Shown: positions 25,858 to 32,415 of the stretch, piece after piece
How the letters are laid out: every line of letters begins with the position of its first letter
Position numbering within the stretch: position 1 is the stretch's first letter
From: Pyxidicoccus fallax
GTDB taxonomy: Bacteria; Myxococcota; Myxococcia; Myxococcales; Myxococcaceae
Direction of reading: 5' to 3'
Assembly (NCBI RefSeq): GCF_012933655.1
Contig: NZ_JABBJJ010000096.1
Coordinates: forward strand, 1-37,202
Length of the DNA: 37,202 nt
Position numbers and translations under genes: made by a program
The notes under the pieces: model-generated
The model's database searches: none
Seen by the model: only the letters and a program-made list of their open reading frames with translations
What the model was told of the DNA's origin: nothing

Positions 25858-26414
25858 GAGCTTCGTGCCCCCTGCTCCCGGGCCACCGCCACCTGGGGCA
25901 GCAGCAGTTCCTTCAAATCCCGGCGCGCCAGGGTGAGCCAACTGCCCACCGTGCCCACGGGAACGTTGAAATGCTCGGCGATGGCCGTGTAGCGCCTGCC
26001 CTCCGCGTGGAGCCGGTAGGCATCCCGCAGGTGGGGCTTCAACCGCTCGATGGCCTTCTGGAACTCGTCGGTGTTCACCAGCTCCCAGTTCTCCCGGGCG
26101 TCCTCCGACGACATCGCCTCGTCCTGCACCAGCGCCAGATGTGGGAGTCCCCGGACTTCCGTCCGCTGGCGGCGGCAGTAGTCCAGGAACCGGTTCGTCA
26201 TGGTGGTACACAGCCAGGCCGCCGCCGCCGAGTCCGTCCGGTCCTTCAGATGGGCGAACTCCGGCATGGCCCGTTCGAATGTCTCCTGGACCAGGTCCTC
26301 CGGTTCCAGGCTCGAACGGGCACACAACCGGCGCGCCAGCCCCAGAAGGGCTGGACGATGCTGGCGGATGAACGCTTCGAAGCGCCGCCGCTCCCGGTTG
26401 AAGAGGTCTGCCAT
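25854..26414 (-). CDS. ECF-family RNA polymerase sigma factor
   Basis: A 186-residue group 4 sigma factor. Region 2 includes EPEDLVQETFERAM (37-50) and WLCTTMTNRFLDYCRRQ (67-83), the core-binding and -10 recognition helices. Region 4 includes LKPHLRDAYRLHAEGRRYTA and the helix-turn-helix HFNVPVGTVGSWLTLARRDL (148-167). It should direct RNA polymerase to a small regulon when released by the membrane anti-sigma factor encoded by the overlapping next gene. A stem-loop with a GAAA tetraloop sits 22-37 bases ahead of the ATG. Upstream on the same strand is the 58-residue peptide gene, with a weak terminator-like hairpin between them. I could not identify a shared promoter motif convincingly, so the regulon is unknown. 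Confidence 0.94.
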   Translation of the reverse strand: MADLFNRERRRFEAFIRQHRPALLGLARRLCARSSLEPEDLVQETFERAMPEFAHLKDRTDSAAAAWLCTTMTNRFLDYCRRQRTEVRGLPHLALVQDEAMSSEDARENWELVNTDEFQKAIERLKPHLRDAYRLHAEGRRYTAIAEHFNVPVGTVGSWLTLARRDLKELLLPQVAVAREQGARSS

Positions 26415-26435
26415 GATGCCCCACGCCTCTGCTGC

Positions 26436-26451
26436 TGGTGGTTTCCCACCA
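26436..26451 (-). promoter_or_regulatory. Stem-loop with GAAA tetraloop in the sigma factor leader
   Basis: On the minus strand TGGTGG-GAAA-CCACCA forms a perfect 6-base-pair stem closed by a GNRA tetraloop, 22-37 bases ahead of the sigma ATG. It may be a leader RNA element affecting translation or stability, or the GGGAAACC core may be part of a promoter. The sequence does not decide between these. Confidence 0.4.
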
Positions 26452-26514
26452 AAGACGCGCGACCGCCCAATCCTTGAGAAGAAAAATGCGGCGTCCTGGC
26501 AGGAAAATATCCGG

Positions 26515-26534
26515 GAGAGTGTAAAAACACCCTC
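26515..26534 (-). terminator. Weak terminator-like hairpin between the peptide gene and the sigma gene
   Basis: On the minus strand GAGGGTGT-TTTT-ACACTCTC makes an 8-base stem with one mismatch, 22 bases after the peptide stop. It lies in a patch that is unusually A/T-rich for this genome (about 26478-26528). A downstream ATATTTT is present but not directly at the stem. It could reduce read-through from the peptide gene into the sigma operon. Confidence 0.35.
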
Positions 26535-26556
26535 ACCGGGCGCAGATCACCCTGGA

Positions 26557-26733
26557 TTACGGGGCGACAGCTGGGTCCGCCAGGGGCGGCGTGGCCGGCG
26601 TCGGCAGCGGCTGGCGCTTGCGCTGGAGCGTCACGTTGGTGGCGCAGTCCACGTAGTTGCTCTTCACGTTGGGCGCACCATCCACCGGGTCGAGGGCGTG
26701 GAGGGACTGGGAAGGGGTGGCACCGGTCGTCAT
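26557..26733 (-). CDS. 58-residue peptide of the sigma/JmjC/CHAT locus, possible modified peptide
   Basis: A short gene supported by an ideal ribosome-binding sequence (GAGGAG, 8 bases before the ATG) and by codon use: all but about six of 58 third positions are G or C. The product has no signal peptide or membrane segment. It reads MTTGATPSQSLHALDPVDG, then APNVKSNYVDCATNVTLQ, a basic RKR (38-40), and a proline-rich tail QPLPTPATPPLADPAVAP. Cys30 is its only cysteine. It stands alone between the sigma gene (same strand) and the divergent JmjC hydroxylase gene, with starts 145 bases apart. Its size, a small conserved-looking core and a flexible tail fit a RiPP-like precursor, a hydroxylase substrate or a CHAT protease substrate. 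None is shown. I recognise no homologue. Confidence 0.72.
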   Translation of the reverse strand: MTTGATPSQSLHALDPVDGAPNVKSNYVDCATNVTLQRKRQPLPTPATPPLADPAVAP

Positions 26734-26748
26734 GGCGCTCGCTCCTCA

Positions 26749-26766
26749 TGCTGCGTACACGCAGCA
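26749..26766. promoter_or_regulatory. 18-base inverted repeat ahead of the peptide gene
   Basis: TGCTGCGT-AC-ACGCAGCA has two perfect 8-base arms with a 2-base centre. It lies just upstream of the peptide ribosome-binding site and within the 145-base divergent region shared with the JmjC gene (start 26879). This is the size and symmetry of an operator for a dimeric repressor; as RNA its tiny loop makes a hairpin less favourable. No dedicated regulator apart from the sigma factor is nearby. Confidence 0.5.
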
Positions 26767-26878
26767 CACAAAGTTGGTAGGGAGTGGAAAGCTGAAGCGT
26801 GCGTGTCCTTACCATGCCGCCGTCCATTTCGTGAGAGGGCGCCGGTCGGGTTCGCCCGTGGAATCCAGGGAGTTCTTG

Positions 26879-27889
26879 ATGAGCACGGATGAATCCCGAC
26901 TCGCAACCGAGTGGCAGGTGTGGCTGGTGGAGAACCTGTCCCTGGGCGTGGGCGAGGAGGACGCGCGCCGGACGCTGATGGGGGCGGGGGTGGCGGAGGA
27001 CGTGGCGCGCGCGGAGGTGGCCCGCGCGCTGGGCCACCCCTACTTCCAGGCGTGCCAGCGCCTGGGACGCCGGTATGCCTGGATGGAGTCCGTCATGGAC
27101 GCCTACAGCTCGCTGCACCGGCAGGCCGGGCGGGACAGGGCGCTGGAGAAGCGCGAGGGGCTGTCCGCGGAGGAGTTCTTCACCCACTACTACTACGGGC
27201 ACCGCCCGGTGGTGCTGAAGGGGATGATGGGGGACTGGCCCGCCCTGGGGCGCTGGTCGCTGTCGTACCTGGCCGAGCGCGCGGGGGCCGCCGAGGTAGA
27301 GGTGATGACGGGGCGCAACGCCAACCCGGACCATGCCCCGCAGGCGGAGAAGCACCGCACGCGGATGACATTCCGGGACTACCTGAAGATGGTGGCCTCG
27401 GGCGGCGAGACGAACGACTACTACATGGTGCCGCGCAACGAGAACTGGCAGCGCGACGGCCTCAGCCCGCTACGAGAGGACGTGCGCGCGCCCGCGGGCA
27501 TCATCGACCCGGGCCTGCGCCCGGACATGATGACGCTGCTATTGGGCCCCGCGGGCACCGTCACCCCGCTGCACCACGACAACATGAACGTGCTCCTGGC
27601 CCAGGTGATGGGGCGCAAGCACGTGCGCATGGCGCCCTCCTTCCAGCGGCACCTCATGTACTCGCGCTACGGCACCTTCAGCCACGTGGACGCGGGGAAG
27701 CCGGACCTCGAGCGCTTCCCGCTGTACGGGGAGGCGAACGTGGTGGAGGCGGTGGTGGAGCCGGGGGAGCTGCTCTTCATCCCCGTGGGCTGGTGGCACT
27801 GGGTGCGCGCGCTGGACGTGAGCGCGTCCGTGACGTTCCACCACTTCCTCGTCCCCGGCGGCAACACGTACATGCCCGAGCCCGGCTAG
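26879..27889 (+). CDS. JmjC/cupin-like Fe(II) 2-oxoglutarate hydroxylase, FIH-like
   Basis: A 336-residue protein. Residues about 10-80 form a helical domain (EWQVWLVENLSLGVG, then GHPYFQACQRLGRRYAW) seen ahead of many bacterial cupin-like hydroxylases. The JmjC part opens with EEFFTHYYYGHRPVVLKGMM. The iron ligands are His232 and Asp234 in TPLHHDNMN and His307 in IPVGWWHWV. Lys247 sits 15 residues after His232, exactly the spacing of His199 and the 2-oxoglutarate-binding Lys214 in human FIH. PDLERFPLYGEANVVEAVV also resembles FIH. The enzyme should hydroxylate an amino-acid side chain, probably Asn, Asp or His of a peptide or protein. The ATG at 26879 follows CAGGGAG. It is divergent from the 58-residue peptide gene and convergent with the CHAT gene 11 bases away. 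Confidence 0.88.
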   Translation: MSTDESRLATEWQVWLVENLSLGVGEEDARRTLMGAGVAEDVARAEVARALGHPYFQACQRLGRRYAWMESVMDAYSSLHRQAGRDRALEKREGLSAEEFFTHYYYGHRPVVLKGMMGDWPALGRWSLSYLAERAGAAEVEVMTGRNANPDHAPQAEKHRTRMTFRDYLKMVASGGETNDYYMVPRNENWQRDGLSPLREDVRAPAGIIDPGLRPDMMTLLLGPAGTVTPLHHDNMNVLLAQVMGRKHVRMAPSFQRHLMYSRYGTFSHVDAGKPDLERFPLYGEANVVEAVVEPGELLFIPVGWWHWVRALDVSASVTFHHFLVPGGNTYMPEPG

Positions 27890-27900
27890 GGGCCGGAGCG

Positions 27901-30672
27901 TCACTCACCCGTCTCGATGAGGAGGATGTGCCGCGTCCAGCTGGCGCGGGCGTCCTTCTCCAGCCACTTCACGCGCTCGTCGCGCAGGGCCACCGCGGGC
28001 GCGGCGCCCTCGCGGATGCGGCGGCGCACGCCGTCGAAGAAGCGGCCCGCCGCGTCGGGGATGTCCACCGTGGAGGCCAGCACCGCCCGCGCGCCCGCGT
28101 CGATGAAGGCGGCCGGCAGGCTGAAGGGCTCGTACGCGGCGGACGTGGTGGTGCGGCCCGCGCTGCACGCGGCGAGGAAGACCAGCGGCGAGCCGGACAG
28201 CTTCTGCTCGCGCACCGCGTCCGCGGTGAGGGCGTAGCGGCCATCCCCCTCCGGGGAGAGCACCACCAGCGACGAGTCGGAGATGGTGGGGTCCACGAGG
28301 CCGTGGGCGTGAATCTCGATTTCGGTGGCGGCGCGCATGCTGGCCAGCACGCGCGAGGGCGTGGCCTCCGAGCCCGTCAGCACCTGCATGGGCGTGGGCT
28401 CCGGGTCCGGCGGCGGCGTCCAGGCCGGCAGCCGGGGCAGCTGCAGCAGCGAGGGCGCCTCCACGCTGGAGACGACGAGCCGCTGCTGCGGGGCCGGCGC
28501 CGTGGCCTGGGCGGCCTGCGCGCGCGCGCCGCGACCCAGGCGGAAGCTCCAGGCAATCTCCGGGGGCAGGAGGTCCGTGCGGCCCAGCACCGGCGGCCAG
28601 GCGAACACGTCCACCCGCGCGCAGCCCTTGAGCACCTGCCGCAGCGAGTCCGGGATGAGGTGCGCCGAGCTGATGCGAGAGAAGCTCTCCTGCCGGCGGT
28701 CGTCGTAGTAGCCCCGCACCTGCCCCTCCGGCCCCTGCACGACGACGACGGTGCGCTCGCCGTGGACGGACAGCCCCATCGAGCAGCTCTTCGGGGCCGG
28801 CGTGTCGAGCTGCTCCACCATCAGCGCCAGCGCCCTGGGGAAGTCCCCCGCGCGGCCCGCCTCGGAGATGAGCGTGGAGTGGCTCAGCGCCCACGCCTCG
28901 CGCGCCAGCATGTCGCTGCGCGGCAGCTTCTTCGTCTCGTCAATCGTCTGCCGCAGGAGCGCCTCGCCCTTCGCGCGGTCCTGCTCCAGCATGAAGCGGC
29001 CCTCCAGGTAGCGGGCGTAGGAGATGTCCCCGGGCATCACGTAGACGCTCTTGTCGACGCCCGCCAGCGAGCGCTTCAAGAGCTCCGCGTCCCGCGGTCC
29101 CAGGCGGGTGCGGGCCAGCTCCACCACCGTGGCCGCGAACATCGGGTCCAGCTTCGCGTTCTGGCACGCGGCCGCCGCGTCCACCTCCCGGCGCGCGGCG
29201 TCCAGCTTCGCGTCCAGGTAGTAGATGTGGGCCAGGTTGGCGTGCGTCCAGTAGCAGTCGTTCATCCGCCCGCCGCGCGCGGCCCACTCCTCCACGTAGG
29301 CCCGGGCGCTGGCGAAGTCGTTGCGCGAGCGCGAGGCGTGCACCAGCGTCTCCAGCGCGGTGAACTCCAGGTTCCACTCGCGCAGCTGGCGCGCCCACGT
29401 CCACGCGGTGCGCGCGTGCTGCTCCGCCTCGCTGAGCCGCTGCAGGTCGATGTAGAGCATCGCCAGGCGCAGCTCCAGGTCCACGCAGCGCGCGGAGAAC
29501 GCCCCCTCGCGGCAGCGCTGCAGCGCGGAGAAGATGCGCTGCTCGGCCTTCCACCACGTGCCCTCCGCCACCTCCTTGCGGGCCAGCTCGCGCTCCATGA
29601 GGAGGTTCAGCCACGGGTCCGGGTGCCGCCCCACCTCCGTGCGTGCCTCCTCCAGGTTGGGCCCGTGCGTGGCCTTCGTCAGCAGCAGCGTGCCCAGGAA
29701 GAGGTCGCCCTCGCCCAGGGAGCGGGCCTGCTGCCGCACGGCGTCCAGCCCGGTCATCTGCCCGCGCACCAGCTCGGCGTACCCCCTGGCCAGCGGGCCG
29801 CGGCGGGCGAAGTCGCGCGCCGCCACGCGCCGCACGTAGTCGCCGAGCGCGGAGCCGCCCTGGAGCCGATCCAACTCCTGCGCCAGCGGCAGCAGCGCCA
29901 GCGCGCGCTCCTTGGAAGGGGCCGCGCGCACCACCTCATAGAAGTGCTGCCGCACCACGCCCGGGTGCTGCCGCGCCAGCTCCAGGGGCAGCGGGGCCTT
30001 CTCGTCTCCCAACAGCGCCAGGGTGGCGTCACGCGCGCCCTGCCACTTCCGGGCGCGCTCCAGCGTCTCGTCCCGCAGGGTGAGCGCGTGCGCATGGGCC
30101 TCGCGGCCCCAGCCCGGCTCGTTCAGCGCGGCCACCTCCTCGTAGGTCTCCGCCGCCTTCATGGCCAGGCCCATCTCCTGGAGCACCAGCGCGCGGTTCC
30201 ACAGCGCCTGCGGGTGCTTCGGGTGGATGGCCAGCACCGCGTCCAGGAGCCGCAGCGCCTTCTCGTGGGCGCCCCGCGCCAGGTGCACCGCGGCGAGGTC
30301 GGTGTCCCGGTTGGGGGACGCGGGCATCCGCTCCAGGAAGGAGGCCGCCTGGTTCCACTCGCCCTGCAGCGCGTAGGCGGCGGCGATGCCGCCCCAGTCC
30401 CCGGCCTCCTCCAGCCGGGCCAGCTCCTTCAGGGGAATGGGCTCGGGGGGCACGGGGCAGCCCCCGGACGACATGCGGGGCCGGTGACGGTCCGCCTCGG
30501 GGTGGGTGAGCCGGGCCTCGATGCGTGCCGCGGCGCGGCGCTCCGCCCAGAACTGGGGCGTGACGCCCTCGCCGCTCCCCTTCGACGGGCTCCGTGCGAG
30601 CAGCACGGTGAGCACGAGCACGGGCGTCGCCAGCGCCAGGATGAGAACCTTGTCGTACGCCGGCTTCACCAT
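27901..30672 (-). CDS. Membrane-anchored TPR-CHAT protease
   Basis: A 923-residue protein. Residues about 8-26 (KVLILALATPVLVLTVLLA) anchor it, and the rest is probably periplasmic, judged from its homology to the periplasmic part of the anti-sigma factor. Residues 53-397 are the shared domain (GIAAAYALQGEWNQA, PKHPQALWNR, FYEVVRAAPS, DPWLNLL, Cys387 and Cys396). Residues about 398-620 hold further TPR-like repeats, such as LAMLYIDLQRLSEAEQHA. The C-terminal CHAT domain (about 625-920) has the caspase-like dyad His790 in IEIHAHGLVD and Cys836 in VFLAACSAGR. CHAT proteins are caspase-family cysteine peptidases, typically switched on by the attached repeats. An Ala/Pro-rich stretch (715-763) lies inside the CHAT region. 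GAGGGGG precedes the ATG. The target may be the anti-sigma factor or the small peptide. Confidence 0.92.
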   Translation of the reverse strand: MVKPAYDKVLILALATPVLVLTVLLARSPSKGSGEGVTPQFWAERRAAARIEARLTHPEADRHRPRMSSGGCPVPPEPIPLKELARLEEAGDWGGIAAAYALQGEWNQAASFLERMPASPNRDTDLAAVHLARGAHEKALRLLDAVLAIHPKHPQALWNRALVLQEMGLAMKAAETYEEVAALNEPGWGREAHAHALTLRDETLERARKWQGARDATLALLGDEKAPLPLELARQHPGVVRQHFYEVVRAAPSKERALALLPLAQELDRLQGGSALGDYVRRVAARDFARRGPLARGYAELVRGQMTGLDAVRQQARSLGEGDLFLGTLLLTKATHGPNLEEARTEVGRHPDPWLNLLMERELARKEVAEGTWWKAEQRIFSALQRCREGAFSARCVDLELRLAMLYIDLQRLSEAEQHARTAWTWARQLREWNLEFTALETLVHASRSRNDFASARAYVEEWAARGGRMNDCYWTHANLAHIYYLDAKLDAARREVDAAAACQNAKLDPMFAATVVELARTRLGPRDAELLKRSLAGVDKSVYVMPGDISYARYLEGRFMLEQDRAKGEALLRQTIDETKKLPRSDMLAREAWALSHSTLISEAGRAGDFPRALALMVEQLDTPAPKSCSMGLSVHGERTVVVVQGPEGQVRGYYDDRRQESFSRISSAHLIPDSLRQVLKGCARVDVFAWPPVLGRTDLLPPEIAWSFRLGRGARAQAAQATAPAPQQRLVVSSVEAPSLLQLPRLPAWTPPPDPEPTPMQVLTGSEATPSRVLASMRAATEIEIHAHGLVDPTISDSSLVVLSPEGDGRYALTADAVREQKLSGSPLVFLAACSAGRTTTSAAYEPFSLPAAFIDAGARAVLASTVDIPDAAGRFFDGVRRRIREGAAPAVALRDERVKWLEKDARASWTRHILLIETGE

Positions 30673-31176
30673 ACTGCCCCCTCGGGCGCCACCCCCAAGC
30701 AGTCGCCCACCTGTCGCGTTCTACACCAACATGCCTCCGCCGCCGACCACACTCGGGGCGGGCGCCCAGGGCCTCCGGGGCGCGCGGACGTTCCGCACTC
30801 CACGGATTCCCTGTACGCCTGGGCACGCCTTCGTCCGGTTCCGGGACGTCTCCACCCTCCACTCCATCCCCTTCCGAGTCCCCTTCCCCCGCTGACGGGC
30901 CGCGCGACGCCGCGCGGTCAGGCCGGGAACCAGCCGGCCTGGAGTAGAGACGAACGGGGTCGGAATCCTTGAGTGGAACCCCCTACGCATCCCGCCGGAA
31001 TCATTGCTTTCGAGGTGCTCGGGGCGGCAGCGGAAGCCGGGGCTCGCCGGGCTGGCAGCCCTCCGGCCGGCGAGCCGGGGGCACGACGGAGTGGGGCTTG
31101 GCAGGCGGGCGTCGGTGGGAAGCGCCGGGCCCTCCCGGATGTCCCATTGCGCCAACCCGGAACGAAAGGACCACAG
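30673..31176. other. 504-base divergent intergenic region (CHAT protease / heparin-lyase-like gene)
   Basis: No credible gene is present. It must hold the CHAT promoter (minus) and the promoter of the lyase-like gene (plus). A GC-rich inverted repeat, GGCTCGCCGG (31041-31050) and CCGGCGAGCC (31067-31076), has 10-base perfect arms and a 16-base loop, without a T-run. It could be a leader structure about 100 bases ahead of the lyase start. On the minus strand GGAACC occurs near 30836-30842, resembling an ECF -35 box, but no -10 element stands at the right distance. Confidence 0.45.
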
Positions 31177-32238
31177 TTGACGCATCTCCTCCGAATTGCC
31201 GCCCTGGTGCTGCTGCTTCCCACCATCGCGTCCGCGGACGTGAAGTGGAAGGGCGACTTCGAGACGGGAAACATCTCGCAGTGGACCCGCTCGCAGAGCG
31301 TCGCCAACAGCCGCCTCCAGGTGGTGACGGACGTCGTGCGCGAGGGGCGCTATGCGCTCAAGGCCACCGTGCGTCAGGGCGATGACCCCATCGGCGCCAG
31401 CGGCAACCGCAACGAGCTGCTCCACCTCACCCAGGAGAAGTCGGGCTCCACGTGGTTCTACAAGTGGAGCACGATGTTCCCGAAGAACTACCCCAGCTCG
31501 GACACCTGGCAGGTGGTCGTCCAGTGGCACCAGGAGGGCTGCTGCGGCTCGCCCCCGCTGGAGTTCTTCGTGCGCGGCGAGCAGCTGAACCTCCGCGTGG
31601 GTGGCGCCGACGGTGACATCGTGTGGCAGTCGCCCCTGAACCGCGGCGAGTGGCACGACTTCGTCCTGCAGGTGAAGTGGTCGTCCAACGCGAAGACGGG
31701 CTTCGTGCAGCTGTGGCACAACGGCAAGCTCGCGCTGCCCAAGACGTTCGGCGCCACGCAGTACGGCAAGGAGATGAACTACCTCAAGCTCGGCCTGTAC
31801 CGCGACGACTCCATCCGCCCCGAGGCGTTCGTCTACCACGACGGCTTCACCATGGCCGACAAGCTGGAGGACGTGATGCCGCCCCCGCCCGCGCCGGTGG
31901 AGGAGCCCGCGCCGACGACGCCGCCCGTGGTGGCCACGCCGGAGCCCTCGCCCGCCGAGCCGGAAGTCCCTGGGGCGGAGGAGCCCGAGGCCCCCGAGGA
32001 AGAGGCCCCCGTCCTGGGCCACCAGCCGACCCCGGGCGTGATGCCCGGTGACGAGGCGCCCGGCGCGCAGGACAACGGCTCGCGCATGCCCGGCACCGCG
32101 CCCCAGGGCTGCGGCGCCTCGGCCACGGGAACGGGCGGAGTGCCGCTCGTCGCCGCCGGTGGCCTGCTCGCCATCGCCGCCCTGCTCCGCCGCCGGCGCA
32201 AGCCCGCCGTGGTGCTCGCCCGCTCGAAGCAGCGCTGA
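31177..32238 (+). CDS. Secreted heparin lyase I-like (polysaccharide lyase) protein with C-terminal anchor
   Basis: A 353-residue exported protein starting at a TTG, preceded by GAAAGGA at 8 bases; no ATG gives a full signal peptide. Residues 1-20 (THLLRIAALVLLLPTIASA) are the signal. Residues about 21-232 form a beta-jelly-roll of the heparin lyase I-like/concanavalin group: GDFETGNISQWTR, GNRNELLHL, TWFYKWSTMFP, WQVVVQWHQEGCCGSPP, then EWHDFVLQVKWSSNAKTGFV and LGLYRDD. The family cleaves acidic polysaccharides or is uncharacterised; catalytic residues cannot be assigned safely. A long Pro/Glu linker (about 236-305) leads to GCGASATG, a hydrophobic stretch and RRRRK. That tail is MYXO-CTERM-like but carries a shorter Cys motif and a longer basic tail. 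A strong terminator follows. Confidence 0.82.
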   Translation: MTHLLRIAALVLLLPTIASADVKWKGDFETGNISQWTRSQSVANSRLQVVTDVVREGRYALKATVRQGDDPIGASGNRNELLHLTQEKSGSTWFYKWSTMFPKNYPSSDTWQVVVQWHQEGCCGSPPLEFFVRGEQLNLRVGGADGDIVWQSPLNRGEWHDFVLQVKWSSNAKTGFVQLWHNGKLALPKTFGATQYGKEMNYLKLGLYRDDSIRPEAFVYHDGFTMADKLEDVMPPPPAPVEEPAPTTPPVVATPEPSPAEPEVPGAEEPEAPEEEAPVLGHQPTPGVMPGDEAPGAQDNGSRMPGTAPQGCGASATGTGGVPLVAAGGLLAIAALLRRRRKPAVVLARSKQR

Positions 32239-32267
32239 GCGGCGGCCGGTACCCCCTGAAGTCCCCG

Positions 32268-32307
32268 GGCGGGCCCATCCGAAGAGGGTGGGCCCGCCTG
32301 CTTTTTT
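32268..32307 (+). terminator. Strong Rho-independent terminator of the lyase-like gene
   Basis: GGCGGGCCCA (32268-32277) pairs perfectly with TGGGCCCGCC (32289-32298), followed by TGC and six T. It lies 30 bases after the stop codon at 32238. It separates that gene from the VOC gene at 32416. Confidence 0.93.
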
Positions 32308-32415
32308 CGCGGGAAAAAAATGCCGGCGGAAAATCCATGTCGATCTCCCGGATCCTGGTTCGTCGCCAGGTTGGAGGCGGTAAACAGCCTTCCCCAACCC
32401 TCAGGAGCCCAGACC

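Noticed and set aside
24460-26424. A 654-codon reading of the anti-sigma gene starting upstream of the sigma gene
   Set aside because: The extra N-terminal 189 residues would be antisense-like sequence overlapping the whole sigma gene in another frame. The zinc-finger domain begins properly at the ATG overlapping the sigma stop.
24460-30672. A CRISPR type III-E locus
   Set aside because: The CHAT protease plus ECF sigma pairing suggested it, but there is no repeat-spacer array, no gRAMP effector and no cas1/cas2 in the window. Only the signalling logic is comparable.
26911-30972. A plus-strand open frame of more than 1,300 codons across the JmjC and CHAT genes
   Set aside because: It is out of frame with the JmjC protein and antisense to CHAT, with Arg/Gly/His-rich composition. 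Both real proteins show catalytic motifs in their own frames.
30673-31176. An ECF-type promoter for the CHAT gene based on GGAACC near 30836 (minus strand)
   Set aside because: The next CGT-like element is about 20 bases away instead of the usual 16-17, and the sigma leader lacks a clear matching pair, so a shared motif is not supported.
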